Below, in pieces: positions 8,309 through 18,618 of a DNA stretch of 64,000 nucleotides (position 1 is its first letter; each line of letters starts with the position of its first letter). Source of the DNA: Pyrinomonadaceae bacterium MAG19_C2-C3 (GTDB lineage Bacteria > Acidobacteriota > Blastocatellia > Pyrinomonadales > Pyrinomonadaceae); contig JANDLT010000003.1 in NCBI GenBank assembly GCA_024330265.1, forward strand, positions 62,001 through 126,000. Direction: 5' to 3'. The notes beneath the pieces are model-generated. The model was not told the DNA's origin. It saw nothing but the letters and a program-made list of their open reading frames with translations, and did not search any database. A program made the position numbers and the translations under genes.

Positions 8309-8339
8309 AAAGCCTATCCGATGTTATCGGATAGGCTTT
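8309..8339. terminator. Bidirectional intrinsic terminator
   Basis: Arms AAAGCCTATCCGAT (8309-8322) and ATCGGATAGGCTTT (8326-8339) with a 3-nt loop, flanked by an A-rich left side and a T-rich right side. It lies between the convergent TPR gene and the minus-strand receptor gene and can serve both. Confidence 0.9.
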
Positions 8340-8364
8340 CGAGTTTTAGCTTACAGTTCTGTTC

Positions 8365-11300
8365 TTAGAACAAGAAGCGGAAGCCGAACCGAACTGTACG
8401 TCCAACTTGGAAGTTGTTCGGCAAATTGAATTCCGGGTTGACGGTGGGTGCGACAGGATTAGTACCACCGGCAAACTCGCCTGTACCTCTGATGAAGTCA
8501 TTGAGGCGTCCGCTAAGGCTGGTTCTTTGAAAAACAGCGATAGCTTCAATCTCATCGTCCGAAATTCCAAGACCTCTCTCTACTACAAGAGGAGTTGCAG
8601 GATTGTCGCCGCCCAAGTTTGGAGACGACGACGAAAGTGCCTCGAAGCGTCCTAATTCATTGGCTTCATTGAAAACATTCAAGACATCAATGTTTGCGCC
8701 GATAGCGAAGCGACCGTCATTACCAAAACGGTATTTGTGGCGAAGCCCTAAATCCGTTTGGGTGAATGCCGCAGTGCGACCCAAGTCACCACGACCGTTC
8801 AAAATCTGTCCGGTGACACCGAACAACGAGAAGCGAGTCGTTACCGGCGTTCCACTCTGTGCAATGGTGAAGCCTGAAAGTTCGGTCGAGTTGTTTGCAC
8901 TCCAGTCGTATGTGTAAGCACCGGAGAACTTGAACGAATGCGGACGGTCTGTTGCCAAACGTCCGTTGTCGGGTTGACCGAGCGCGCTGAAACCGATAAA
9001 CGGCAAGTCGAAGTTACGATTGACGTTCGGGCTTGCGCGACCAACTCCACCTGTTGGCTCGTCAGAACTGGCAAGACCGGCATAGTTTCCGAACAAGCGA
9101 CTGTATGTGTAGCTAGAGTTGAAATAGATGGCGCGTGCGAAACGCTTATCAACACGAACCTCAAACGCATCGTAGTCGCGCACGGCTTCTAAGGGAAGCA
9201 GCCCGTTGGCTTCCGCCAACTCTGCTGCCAAACCGCGACCCGGATTGCCGATGACATAAGCCTCACCGCCGGTTGATGCGAAGGTGCCGATGTCCTCAAC
9301 CGCGACATCAACTTGCTTGTGCGTGTAGCGGCTTCCAAACAAGAAACCGTTGCCCAAGTCTCTTTCAAAACCGACTGTGATTTCGCTTTGGCGGAAAGCC
9401 TCGATGTCGGGGTCAACCGCGCCTAAATCAAGCGTATTGCCGGGCAAGTTGGATGGAATACGGAAATCAAGTTGGCAGCGGGTAAGACCGGTGCTACCTG
9501 TAAGCGGACACAATCCGCCAATCGGGTCGCCGTTGGTGCCAATGATTGTTTGCCGTGTGAAGTTGGCAAGCGTCTGTCCGGGGAAAATCTCGAAATAGTC
9601 GTTACGGAAGAAGTTGCCGCCGAATGAACCGCGTGGCAATTCATATTTGAAGCGGTCATAGAACCAGCCGTAGCTACCGAAGATTTTGTTTCTGCCATTG
9701 CCCGTTACGTCAAGGGCAAAGCCTAAGCGGGGAGCGATTTTATCGCCATAATCGAATGTGATACCCGGTGCGCCAGCCGCGAAGCTTGGCGAGTTCTCTT
9801 TTTCCGCACGAACACCCAAGTTAAGCGTCAAACGGTTGAACGGCTGGTAGCTGTCTTGAATGTAAAATGCTTGATTGTCGCTACCTGCGGAACCAATAAC
9901 ACCGAACCGTTGAAGGAAACCAGCACCGATTGCGCCCGCAGTTGATGCTACCGCGCGACCTGAGACTTGAGCGATTGTTTGCCCGAATCTGAAAACACCG
10001 GTATCAACAAGCGTGCTTAGAGCTTGATTGCTGATGCCGTTGAATTGATAGCCGCCTTTGAATTGGTGGCGTCCACCAAAATTACTAAGCAAATAGCTTG
10101 CATCGGCATCGAATGTACGGCGACGTGAAACGTCGAACAAGAGTTGACTAAAGCCGGGAAAGTTTTGCGTTCCGGCAGCGAGACCGAAATTAGCCGGAGC
10201 AGCACTGGCGTCAGCCGTACCGACTATCTGAACAATCTGACGAAATTGACCGGTCACGGCTGGCACACCGTAGTTACCAATCTTCTCATTTAAGAAGTTG
10301 TATCCGCCGCGTGCGCTCAATGTCAGCCTGTCGGTTGGCGTCCAGGTGATTGATCCCGCCGTGTTGTTTGAAGTTTGGCGACCACCCTGACGGTCGAGCA
10401 AAGCCGGACCTGTCCGAAAGCCCTCGCCGGGGAAGTTAATACTGGGAATAGTACCTGTCGTGGACGAGAAGAGCGGAAGAACTCCTTGTTGCGCGATAGG
10501 ATTCCATGTATATGAACCCGTCATGCGAATCCTATCGGTAGGCTGAAGGTCAAGTCGCCCAAACGCATATTCGCGTTTCACTTGTTGACGATAAGTCTGT
10601 GTAGGAAATCTATTACCCGCCGCTCTCAAGGCTGGGTTGGGATTGATGTAGTCAAGTGTGCGGACGGTGTTGATGTACTGCGGAGCGTAGGCTCCAAAGA
10701 ACCAGAGACGATCTTTGATGACCGGACCACCCAAAGACACAAAAGGAAACTCGTCGGTTCCTCCGTCGCGGCGCGGTCGGAGATATTCGACTCCCCCCGT
10801 GTTGTTAAGGAAACTGCGCGGACCGGCTTGCAATTCCGAGGGGCGAAACTCGATACCCATCTCGCCACGAAATTCGTTGCCGCCGCCTCTCGTTACGACG
10901 GTGATAACGCCGCCGGTCGCGCCGCCAAACTCGGCATCGAAACCGGAAGACCTAACCTGAATTTCCTGCACAAACTGAAATGGAATGTTGTTGTTGATGT
11001 TCAGGGTGCCGGTGCGGAAGTTACTGACTTCCTGACCGTCAATGATGAAGGTGTTTTCCGAACCCGAAGCACCGTCAATCTGGAAACCGCCGGACAACGG
11101 TTCATTACGAACCGCCGGAGCGATTTGCAGCAAACTCGTGAAGTTGGTGCCTTTGGGCAACAAGTCAATCGTTTGCGCGGTAATGTTGGTCTGAATTGCA
11201 TTTTCGGTAGGGTCAATCGCCACCGCAGAGTCAGTCACGTCAACCGTAGTTTCTCCGCCAGTAACGGTCAGGTTGAGGTTGACCAAAGTGCTTCTACCAA

Positions 11301-11631
11301 GTACGACTTCCACGTTGTTCACGGTTGAAGCACCGAAACCCGAAGCCGAGCCACTGGTCAGGCTGTAAAAGCCCGGCGGCACTTGCAAGATGCGGAAAAA
11401 GCCTTCGGAATCGGCGGTGTAGGTACGGGTGAATCCGGTAGTTGTGTCAGGGCGCGCCGCTTGGGTGTTACCTGTACTCGCTAAAGTAATTTCAACGTTC
11501 GGAACGACCGCTCCCTGCGGATCTCTAACTGTGCCTTCGACACTGCCCGTTGTCTCCTGACCGAAAGCAAATCCGGTCAAGCACAACATCAAGGCGAGGA
11601 CGAACGACAAGTTCTTAAGCTTAATAGCCAT
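8365..11631 (-). CDS. Oar-like TonB-dependent outer-membrane receptor with N-terminal carboxypeptidase-regulatory domain
   Basis: An outer-membrane protein of 1088 aa. It has a signal peptide (MAIKLKNLSFVLALMLCL...AFG), a carboxypeptidase-regulatory-like domain (GSVEGTVRDPQGAVVPNVEI to VPPGFYSL), a plug (about 130-240, with FIIDGQEV and GGATGGVITVVTRGG), and a long beta-barrel. The barrel ends in the aromatic-terminated strand GRTVRFGFRFLF, as BamA substrates do. This architecture is the expanded Oar/OmpA-related TonB receptor family of Acidobacteriota, usually assumed to import oligosaccharides or peptides; the ligand is unknown. The ATG at 11631 is chosen over upstream in-frame codons because AGAGGAG lies 10 nt before it and the signal peptide begins there. 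It is divergent from a second receptor. Confidence 0.88.
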   Translation of the reverse strand: MAIKLKNLSFVLALMLCLTGFAFGQETTGSVEGTVRDPQGAVVPNVEITLASTGNTQAARPDTTTGFTRTYTADSEGFFRILQVPPGFYSLTSGSASGFGASTVNNVEVVLGRSTLVNLNLTVTGGETTVDVTDSAVAIDPTENAIQTNITAQTIDLLPKGTNFTSLLQIAPAVRNEPLSGGFQIDGASGSENTFIIDGQEVSNFRTGTLNINNNIPFQFVQEIQVRSSGFDAEFGGATGGVITVVTRGGGNEFRGEMGIEFRPSELQAGPRSFLNNTGGVEYLRPRRDGGTDEFPFVSLGGPVIKDRLWFFGAYAPQYINTVRTLDYINPNPALRAAGNRFPTQTYRQQVKREYAFGRLDLQPTDRIRMTGSYTWNPIAQQGVLPLFSSTTGTIPSINFPGEGFRTGPALLDRQGGRQTSNNTAGSITWTPTDRLTLSARGGYNFLNEKIGNYGVPAVTGQFRQIVQIVGTADASAAPANFGLAAGTQNFPGFSQLLFDVSRRRTFDADASYLLSNFGGRHQFKGGYQFNGISNQALSTLVDTGVFRFGQTIAQVSGRAVASTAGAIGAGFLQRFGVIGSAGSDNQAFYIQDSYQPFNRLTLNLGVRAEKENSPSFAAGAPGITFDYGDKIAPRLGFALDVTGNGRNKIFGSYGWFYDRFKYELPRGSFGGNFFRNDYFEIFPGQTLANFTRQTIIGTNGDPIGGLCPLTGSTGLTRCQLDFRIPSNLPGNTLDLGAVDPDIEAFRQSEITVGFERDLGNGFLFGSRYTHKQVDVAVEDIGTFASTGGEAYVIGNPGRGLAAELAEANGLLPLEAVRDYDAFEVRVDKRFARAIYFNSSYTYSRLFGNYAGLASSDEPTGGVGRASPNVNRNFDLPFIGFSALGQPDNGRLATDRPHSFKFSGAYTYDWSANNSTELSGFTIAQSGTPVTTRFSLFGVTGQILNGRGDLGRTAAFTQTDLGLRHKYRFGNDGRFAIGANIDVLNVFNEANELGRFEALSSSSPNLGGDNPATPLVVERGLGISDDEIEAIAVFQRTSLSGRLNDFIRGTGEFAGGTNPVAPTVNPEFNLPNNFQVGRTVRFGFRFLF

Positions 11632-12285
11632 TTTAAATTTTGCTCCTCTAAATATTGAATAATTGTTGAAGCCACTGTCTTTCATGAAGTACGAATCGCG
11701 CGACTGTACATAAAGCTTCAACAGATGCTTGTACTGCCGGACGCAACTACGAAGCCACAGCCAAAAGTGCCGTGAAATCAGAGGATTGACGTGGTAAAAC
11801 CCTTGTTTTGAACTATTAAGCAAAGGGTCAAGGTGGAGGAGGCGGAAGCGTGTCGGATGGGTGCGGCTATGAAAGTTTGAACATGTTTCCGAATTTTTGG
11901 AGTTGCCAAATATAGATTCAGGTTTTGTCCACAGTGTTTTACTCTTTCGTGTCGGAAGTGAATCACCGTCGAAACCACAACGTCAACCAATAAATTCAAC
12001 CGAAAACTGTTGCTGTATTACGGCTTTGTCTCTTTGCGAGGTGGGATTAAAGCACATTCCCAATCTCGCGCGACGTTGGTTTTTAGCATTCCCCGAAAGG
12101 TTGGAATGACAGTTGCCCGATTTCGTGATAGCCCACTTGCTTCTCGCAAACTGTTGATTTCCGAATAACCAGAACCATCACGTTTCACCCGATGGTGATA
12201 CCGCCGTCGTCGCCGCGAAAGCAATCGCCCAATTCAACGTGGGCGCACATTAAATGTTTAATACTTCCACAACGGAGAACCAAAC
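11632..12285. other. Divergent promoter region between two receptor genes
   Basis: A 654-bp spacer between divergently transcribed Oar-like receptors. No credible gene, inverted repeat or operator was recognised. Promoters for both genes should lie here, but no hexamer pair was clear enough to place. Confidence 0.4.
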
Positions 12286-15200
12286 ATGTCACACCATCCT
12301 TTTAGCCGTACCACAAGATTTCTGTGCGGCGCGCTGCTCTGCCTTTTCGCCGTCGGCGCGACATTCGCGCAGACCGGAACTTCAAACGTAAGCGGCACGG
12401 TCGTTGACGCGCAAGGTAATGCGGTTGCCGGTGCGACCGTTACGCTGCTCAACGCGGAAAAGAATTTCAACCGCACGCAAACCACCAACGAACAGGGCGG
12501 CTATACCTTTACCGCCGTCCCGCCCGACACTTATCGAGTTGAAGCCGAAGCCCCTAACTTCAAACGGGTTGCCGTCAGCGATGTGCGCGCCCTTGTTGAT
12601 ACGCCGACGACGATTGACGTGCAACTCGAAACCGGCAACGTCACCGAAACGGTTGATGTCAGTGCCGCGACGGAAGCACCGCTCAACACGACGGACGCGA
12701 CCATCGGCAATGCTTTCGAGTCGCAACGCATCGAAGAATTGCCGCTCAACGCGCGCAACGTCGTCGGCTTACTGTCTCTGCAACCCGGCGTGACCCGTGA
12801 TGGCGAAGTTAATGGCGGACGACGCGACCAATCAAACATTACGCTTGACGGCGTTGATAACAACGAGCAGCAAACCGGGCTTGATGTTGTCGCCGGAAGC
12901 ACGACCGTTACTCCCGGCGAAGCCTTTGCCGGTGTGCTTCGCGTGACGCCCGACTCCGTGCAGGAGTTTCGCGTCACGACCTCGAATCCGAACGCGACGC
13001 AAGGACGCTCGTCCGGCGCACAGGTATCGCTCGTCACCAAGACGGGAACGAACAACTTTAATGGTTCGCTTTACTATTTTCATCGCAACACGGTGACTAC
13101 CGCCAACGATTATTTCAACAATGCGTTGGGTCGAGATGCCAACGGCGAAGAAATAGCGAAGCGTCCCAAATTGCTCCGTAACATCTTCGGTGGAACGCTT
13201 GGCGGACCAATCGTCAAAAACCGCGCTTTCTTCTTTTACAGCTATGAGGGACGACGCGATGCATCTGAAATCTCCGTGCTGCGTAATGTACCGACGGCGA
13301 CTTTGCGGCAAGGAATTGTGCAGTATCGTAATACTTCCGGCGGCACCACGACTTTGACACCCGCCGACATCGCGCGTATCTATCCGCAGGCAGGCGGCGT
13401 CAATCCCGCCGGTTTAGCGATTTTGCAAACCGCGCCGCTACCAAACGATTTCACTATCGGCGACGGTCTTAACCGCGCCGGCTTCCGCTTTAACGCTCCC
13501 ATCTCGACCGAGTTCGAGAATCACATCGCAAAGTTCGACCTTACGATAACCGACCGCCAAACTCTTTTTGTGCGCGGCAATTATCAAGACGACCTTTATG
13601 GACGCGCGTCGGCGTTTCCCGGAACGCCGTCACCGAGTTTATGGGTGCATCCCAAAGGCTTGGCTATCGGTCATACATGGTCGCTGACCGATACGCTCGT
13701 CAACACCGCGCGATTCGGATTGACCCGCGTGGCACTTTCGCAACAAGGCGACAGTAGCTCTCCATCGGTTGCTTTCCGCGATGTCTATTCACCGCTTCTT
13801 TACGCGCGAACGCTTAACCGCACGACCCCGACCTTTAACATCGTGGACGACGTGTCCATCGTTAAAGGCACACACACGATTCAGTTCGGTGGTAACTTAC
13901 GTTTCATCCGCAACGACCGCGAATCGTTCGCTAATTCGTTCGATGCCGCGCTTGTCAACTTTCAGTTTTATGCGACCGGCGGTTCTTCGCTGCTAAATCG
14001 CCCTGAACTCGTTAGTACGGACGACAATCCGAATCCGAACGCACTCGCGTCAGGTTTTCGTTTCGATTACGGCAGAGCCGTCGCCAGCGCACTCGGACGT
14101 TTCTCGCAATACAGCATCAACTCGGTTTTCGGTATTGACGGTCAACCGTTGGCTGCCGGTTCCGGCTCCGTGAGGTCACTGGCAACAGAAGAATACGAAT
14201 TGTACGCGCAAGACTCGTGGAAGATTCGTCCGAATCTAACGCTCACTTACGGCTTACGCTACAGCATCAACACACCCGTCTATGAGCGTACCGGGTTGCA
14301 GCTCGTGCCGGATCAAAACCTCGGCGAATTTCTCGATCAACGTTTGGCGAGTGCCGCCGCCGGAACTCCGTACAACGAATTGATTACCTTTAATCGTGGT
14401 GGCAAAGCGAACGAGGCTCCCGGCTTTTACAGCACAGACAAAAACAACTTCGCGCCGCTCATCGCCGTCGCGTACTCACCGGATTTCGGCGATAGCTTTT
14501 TCGGTCGCGCTCTCGGGCGCAACGGACGCTCCGTCATTCGCGGCGGCTTTCGTATGCTTTACGACCGCATCGGCAGCCAACTCGCGGTCAGTTCCGAAGC
14601 TGAAAGCTCCTTTGGCTTTTCCTCTTCCGCAACAAACGGTTCGACCTCGACAAACGCGACAGACCGTCTCGGACCTCTGGTCAACGGACTCAGCCCTGAT
14701 GTCCGCAGTTTTCCGCGCATTAGCGCGCCCGCGTCGCTTACCTTCCCTCTATCGTTTCCGGCGGACGAAGTAGATCGCATCATTTCGGGTATTGACCAAT
14801 CAGTTGTATCACCTGTGCAGTACACATGGAACGCGACATATGGACGGGAACTGCCTAAAGGCTTCTCGTTTGAAGTCGGTTATATCGGTCGTTCGGCGCG
14901 CAACCTGCTGCTCGTGCGCGATGTGATGCACTTGAACAACTTGGTTGACAGCCGCTCGGGTGCCGATTGGTACACGGCAGCCGGGCAGTTGAACGATTTG
15001 CGGCTTGCCGATACGCCGATTGGTAATGCGGGGACAATTCCCTACTTCCAAAATCTGTTTCCCAACTTGGGACCAAACCTCGCAGATCTCTTCGGTGAGC
15101 CGTTCTTTGCAAACCTCACACCGACACAGGCTGCTTTCGCCTTGCACGCCAGAGACGGATTCAACGTCACCGACTTCACGGCAATTCAACAAATAATTGA

Positions 15201-16113
15201 TGATGTAGGCATTTTCCCAAATGCCTTCTTCCATCCCCAATACGCAGCCTTGCAAACCTTCTCATCCGTCGGAAGATCGGATTATCACGGCGGTATCTTC
15301 TCGGTACGTCAACGATTCAGAAACTCGTTCCTGTTCGACTTTAACTACACGTTCTCGAAGTCAATGGATAACGCTTCGACGCTCGAAACCTTGCGCGCTT
15401 TGAGCAATGTCGTTCGCAACCCGATTGATCCCGATCTCGAATACTCGGTTTCCGACTTCGACATCCGCCACAACATCAACGCTAACTTCCTCGCCGAGTT
15501 GCCAATCGGACGCGACCGGAAGTTTTTCAGCAACATGAATCCGGTGTTGAATGCGATTTTCGGCGGCTTCCAACTATCCGGCATTCTACGTTACAACACC
15601 GGCTTGCCAGCCGGCTCTCCGGGCGACATCGAGTGGGCGACGAACTGGCAGTCGCAGAGTAACGGCGTTCGCTTGCGAGATGTGAGTACGAGCAACGACC
15701 CCAATGTCGCAGACCCAACCGGAGTCAGTTCAGGCTTGCGACCGAACATCTTTACCGATCCGGTGGCGGCTTACCGTTCATTCCGTAACGCGCGCGCCGG
15801 TGAAGTCGGCGACCGCAACATATCAACGCTGCGTATTCCGAGTTACTTCGTACTTGACACCGGTTTGACCAAAAACTTCAATATGCCCTACGCCGAAGGA
15901 CACCGACTGCAATTTCGTTGGGAAGTTTTTAACGTCACCAATACGCAACGATTCGGCGTGCTTTCAAACTTAACTCTCAATCCCGAACCATTCGTCAACG
16001 ACCCGGACAATCTGCCCTCGGCGGACTTCGGGCGTTATATCGGTTCGCAAACGCCTGTCGGCGAGTCCCGCGCCGGTCGCGTGATGCAATTTGCTTTACG
16101 CTACGTTTTTTAA
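12286..16113 (+). CDS. Oar-like TonB-dependent outer-membrane receptor
   Basis: An outer-membrane receptor of 1275 aa. It has a signal peptide (about residues 1-29, ending ATFAQ), a carboxypeptidase-regulatory-like domain (SGTVVDAQGNAVAGATVTL to VPPDTYRVEAEAP), a plug domain (ELPLNARNVVGLLSLQPGV, NITLDGVDNNEQQ, GAQVSLVTKTGTNNFNGSLY), and a barrel. The barrel contains FFYSYEGRRD and ends in RVMQFALRYVF. The substrate is not predictable from sequence. GGAGA lies 9 nt before the ATG and a strong terminator follows the stop. It differs considerably from its divergent neighbour, so the pair is not a recent duplication. Confidence 0.9.
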   Translation: MSHHPFSRTTRFLCGALLCLFAVGATFAQTGTSNVSGTVVDAQGNAVAGATVTLLNAEKNFNRTQTTNEQGGYTFTAVPPDTYRVEAEAPNFKRVAVSDVRALVDTPTTIDVQLETGNVTETVDVSAATEAPLNTTDATIGNAFESQRIEELPLNARNVVGLLSLQPGVTRDGEVNGGRRDQSNITLDGVDNNEQQTGLDVVAGSTTVTPGEAFAGVLRVTPDSVQEFRVTTSNPNATQGRSSGAQVSLVTKTGTNNFNGSLYYFHRNTVTTANDYFNNALGRDANGEEIAKRPKLLRNIFGGTLGGPIVKNRAFFFYSYEGRRDASEISVLRNVPTATLRQGIVQYRNTSGGTTTLTPADIARIYPQAGGVNPAGLAILQTAPLPNDFTIGDGLNRAGFRFNAPISTEFENHIAKFDLTITDRQTLFVRGNYQDDLYGRASAFPGTPSPSLWVHPKGLAIGHTWSLTDTLVNTARFGLTRVALSQQGDSSSPSVAFRDVYSPLLYARTLNRTTPTFNIVDDVSIVKGTHTIQFGGNLRFIRNDRESFANSFDAALVNFQFYATGGSSLLNRPELVSTDDNPNPNALASGFRFDYGRAVASALGRFSQYSINSVFGIDGQPLAAGSGSVRSLATEEYELYAQDSWKIRPNLTLTYGLRYSINTPVYERTGLQLVPDQNLGEFLDQRLASAAAGTPYNELITFNRGGKANEAPGFYSTDKNNFAPLIAVAYSPDFGDSFFGRALGRNGRSVIRGGFRMLYDRIGSQLAVSSEAESSFGFSSSATNGSTSTNATDRLGPLVNGLSPDVRSFPRISAPASLTFPLSFPADEVDRIISGIDQSVVSPVQYTWNATYGRELPKGFSFEVGYIGRSARNLLLVRDVMHLNNLVDSRSGADWYTAAGQLNDLRLADTPIGNAGTIPYFQNLFPNLGPNLADLFGEPFFANLTPTQAAFALHARDGFNVTDFTAIQQIIDDVGIFPNAFFHPQYAALQTFSSVGRSDYHGGIFSVRQRFRNSFLFDFNYTFSKSMDNASTLETLRALSNVVRNPIDPDLEYSVSDFDIRHNINANFLAELPIGRDRKFFSNMNPVLNAIFGGFQLSGILRYNTGLPAGSPGDIEWATNWQSQSNGVRLRDVSTSNDPNVADPTGVSSGLRPNIFTDPVAAYRSFRNARAGEVGDRNISTLRIPSYFVLDTGLTKNFNMPYAEGHRLQFRWEVFNVTNTQRFGVLSNLTLNPEPFVNDPDNLPSADFGRYIGSQTPVGESRAGRVMQFALRYVF

Positions 16114-16144
16114 TCGAAGCGCAAAATTAAATCTCGCTTCTTTC

Positions 16145-16176
16145 GCGGGTTGAAGTTTCGGCTTCAACCCGCTTTT
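16145..16176 (+). terminator. Intrinsic terminator after the second receptor gene
   Basis: An 11-bp stem GCGGGTTGAAG/CTTCAACCCGC (16145-16155 and 16162-16172) with a 6-nt loop, followed by TTTT. Confidence 0.9.
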
Positions 16177-16271
16177 GTATAAGGTCGATTCCGCTTCGCA
16201 AAGCTTGTGCAAAGGTTGTGATAGACTCGCGTTTTCTTCCGCCAACTTCAACCTAAAGGCATTATCAAGTC

Positions 16272-17582
16272 GTGAGCGAACGCATTTACCGCGACCCTGT
16301 ACACAACATCATTCGCCTTCGCACCGATACGGCGGAAGGGGCGTTGCTCGTGCGTTTGATTGATACGCCGGAGTTTCAACGCTTGCGGCGCATTAAGCAG
16401 TTGGGGCTGGCTCTCTATACTTATCAGGGGGCGGAGCATTCGCGCTTCGCGCATAGTCTCGGCGTGCTTCATCTCGTGCGGCGCGTGCTTGATAAGTTGA
16501 GTGAGCGGTACGAGATAAAAGAGGATGACCGCGCGGCGGTGTGCGCGGCGGCTCTGCTCCACGACATAGGGCATGGTTCGTTCTCGCATGTCATGGAAGC
16601 GGTCGCCGGTTTTCACCATGAAGCATGGACAATCGCGGCGGTGTTGAGTGAGGCGACACAGGTCAACCGTGTCTTGCGCGAGTATTCGGAAGCGATGCCC
16701 GCGCGTGTCGCAAGTGTGATAGACGGCACGTTTCGCCCGAACGCTTTAGCGCAACTCGTATCGTCGCAGTTGGATGTTGACCGCATGGATTATCTACTTC
16801 GGGATTCTTTGATGACCGGGGCGAAGTACGGCATCTATGACCTCGAATGGATTATTAACGCCCTTGCGATTGACGAAGCGAACGACCGCACATATGTTAT
16901 GGCGCGCGGACTGTATGCCGTCGAAGAGTATTTGCAAGCCCGTTATTACATGTTCCGTCAAGTCTATTTTCATCGCACTCTGCGCTCGGCGGAAGCCGTC
17001 TTGCGCTCGATTTTGCGCCGCGCTTTTGAACTCGTGACGGCGGGCAATGAAAGCGAAATGTACCTTGCCGACGATACGGCGTTCGCGCGTATGATTCACG
17101 GCGCGACCCTCACGCTTGCCGACCATTTAGAGATGGACGATGCCGATGTGATGTTTCATGTGAAGCAGTGGCAACGCGCACGCGACCCCATTTTGCGTGA
17201 CTTGAGTTGCCGCTTCATCGAACGACGGTTGTTCAAAGCCGTTGACCTCGACATGCCGCCGACAGAGCGCACGACTTTCGTTTGTGCGGCGCGTGAGGCA
17301 GTTGAAGCGGCGGGTTTCGACGCGGCGTACTACTTCGTCGAAGACCAAGCTTCCGACGTTCCGCACACGCCTTACCACGCCCCGACCGATACGCTTGATG
17401 AGCGCAAACGCATCTATGTCGAAGACGGGTATGCGCGTCCCGTGCTTCGTGAAATCACGGAAGTCAGTCAGGTGGCGCGCGGCTTGGAGCGTGGTTATAA
17501 GCTTCATCGCATCTGTTTTCCGCCGGAAGTCAAAGCCGACATTTATCGTCTTTATCGCACCGTCGCACCGCCAACCCGATGA
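16272..17582 (+). CDS. HD-domain phosphohydrolase (YwfO/SAMHD1-like, putative dNTPase)
   Basis: A cytoplasmic metal-dependent phosphohydrolase of 436 aa. The N-terminus RIYRDPVHNIIRL and the block TPEFQRLRRIKQLGLALYTYQGAEHSRFAHSLGV in halves are diagnostic of the SAMHD1/YwfO-type HD family. The HD metal site is formed by His61, His97-Asp98 (ALLHDIGHGSFSH) and Asp168 (SSQLDVDRMDYLLRDS). Relatives hydrolyse dNTPs or other nucleotides; the substrate here is not known. The start is GTG at 16272 with a weak upstream AAAGG. The stop overlaps the next gene by 4 bp (ATGA), indicating an operon with the TonB-C-domain protein. Confidence 0.88.
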   Translation: MSERIYRDPVHNIIRLRTDTAEGALLVRLIDTPEFQRLRRIKQLGLALYTYQGAEHSRFAHSLGVLHLVRRVLDKLSERYEIKEDDRAAVCAAALLHDIGHGSFSHVMEAVAGFHHEAWTIAAVLSEATQVNRVLREYSEAMPARVASVIDGTFRPNALAQLVSSQLDVDRMDYLLRDSLMTGAKYGIYDLEWIINALAIDEANDRTYVMARGLYAVEEYLQARYYMFRQVYFHRTLRSAEAVLRSILRRAFELVTAGNESEMYLADDTAFARMIHGATLTLADHLEMDDADVMFHVKQWQRARDPILRDLSCRFIERRLFKAVDLDMPPTERTTFVCAAREAVEAAGFDAAYYFVEDQASDVPHTPYHAPTDTLDERKRIYVEDGYARPVLREITEVSQVARGLERGYKLHRICFPPEVKADIYRLYRTVAPPTR

Positions 17583-18589
17583 TTCACATTCGCATAATTT
17601 CAATCATCTTCGCGCTTGGTATAGTGGTTTGCCTAAACCTTCCGTGTCAGGCTCAAACACCTTTGCGTGTCGCGTTATTAAGTGTGAATGACCAACGCAT
17701 CGCCCCTGAAATCGAACAGAGTTTCAAGCGAAGTTTTGAAGCGCACGACATGCTTTCGCGTCTCACACTTCTCGACGCGGAACTTGCCCACGCCGCGAGT
17801 CGCGGAGCAGGTTATGCGGGTTCGCTGAACTTGACGCTTTACCAAGGGCGCGACATCGGGGCGAGCATCGGCTGCGATTTCTTCTTTCTCATCAAATCCG
17901 AAACCTCGCGCCGTTCTTCGTTTGCGACGCCCGTTTATTACGAAGCGGCGACAAGCGTGATGCTCGTCAGTACGCGAACCGGCAAACTCGTGATGTGGAA
18001 TCGCGTCGCGGCTGAAAGTGAAAACGCATCCGATGCCGGACGCTTGATGTTCGATAAATTCAACAGGGCGGTTTGGACGTATCGCGTCGCGGTTTTAAGA
18101 CGGGCGGAAGATGAAAGCCGCGCCCGCCAAGTGTTCATCGCAGAACCGTCCGTCACCACATCGGAGATGCCGGTTGTGATTGATGAAGATTCTCCCTCGC
18201 CCGATACAGGCAATGACACAGACAAAAAGGATGCGAGTGAAAAGCTTGCGGGTGATAAAGTGAAGGGCGAAGGTTTAACAAAACAGAGTGTTCGTCCGCC
18301 GCAACCTTACCGTCGCCCGCGCCCCGCGTACACAGAAAGCGCGCGCGATGCCGGAGTCGAAGCGACGATTGATGTCGAGGTTGACGTGCTGCCCGACGGC
18401 ACGGTCGGGCGCGTCGAAGTCGTGCGGTGGGGCGGCTTCGGTCTTGACGAAGCGGTCACGGACTCAATCAAGCAAACCTATTTTCGTCCGGCGATGCGCG
18501 ACGGCGCGGCGGTGTTATCCCGCGTGCTTCTGCGATACAATTTCCGCCGCCCAGCCAACGCGACTTCGCACGCGACAACGCCAAATTAA
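17579..18589 (+). CDS. Exported protein with C-terminal TonB domain
   Basis: A 336-aa protein with a cleavable signal peptide (residues 1 to about 25, ending CQAQ) in place of the usual TonB membrane anchor. The central part (about 28-190) is an uncharacterised alpha/beta domain with CDFFFLIKSETS and RTGKLVMWNRV. A charged linker leads to a TonB C-terminal domain (about 240-325: RPAYTESARDAG, IDVEVDVLPDGTVGRVEVVR, YFRPAMRDGAAVLSRV). Without an N-terminal anchor it cannot act as a classical ExbBD-driven energy transducer; a periplasmic role is more likely. It overlaps the HD gene by 4 bp. Confidence 0.8.
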   Translation: MIHIRIISIIFALGIVVCLNLPCQAQTPLRVALLSVNDQRIAPEIEQSFKRSFEAHDMLSRLTLLDAELAHAASRGAGYAGSLNLTLYQGRDIGASIGCDFFFLIKSETSRRSSFATPVYYEAATSVMLVSTRTGKLVMWNRVAAESENASDAGRLMFDKFNRAVWTYRVAVLRRAEDESRARQVFIAEPSVTTSEMPVVIDEDSPSPDTGNDTDKKDASEKLAGDKVKGEGLTKQSVRPPQPYRRPRPAYTESARDAGVEATIDVEVDVLPDGTVGRVEVVRWGGFGLDEAVTDSIKQTYFRPAMRDGAAVLSRVLLRYNFRRPANATSHATTPN

Positions 18590-18618
18590 ATTGAGGCAGC
18601 ACGTTTTGCGGATTCAGA

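Noticed and set aside
10582-11328. Plus-strand open frame of 248 codons inside the first receptor gene
   Set aside because: It is the antisense shadow of the plug and early barrel of the receptor, which is well supported on the minus strand.
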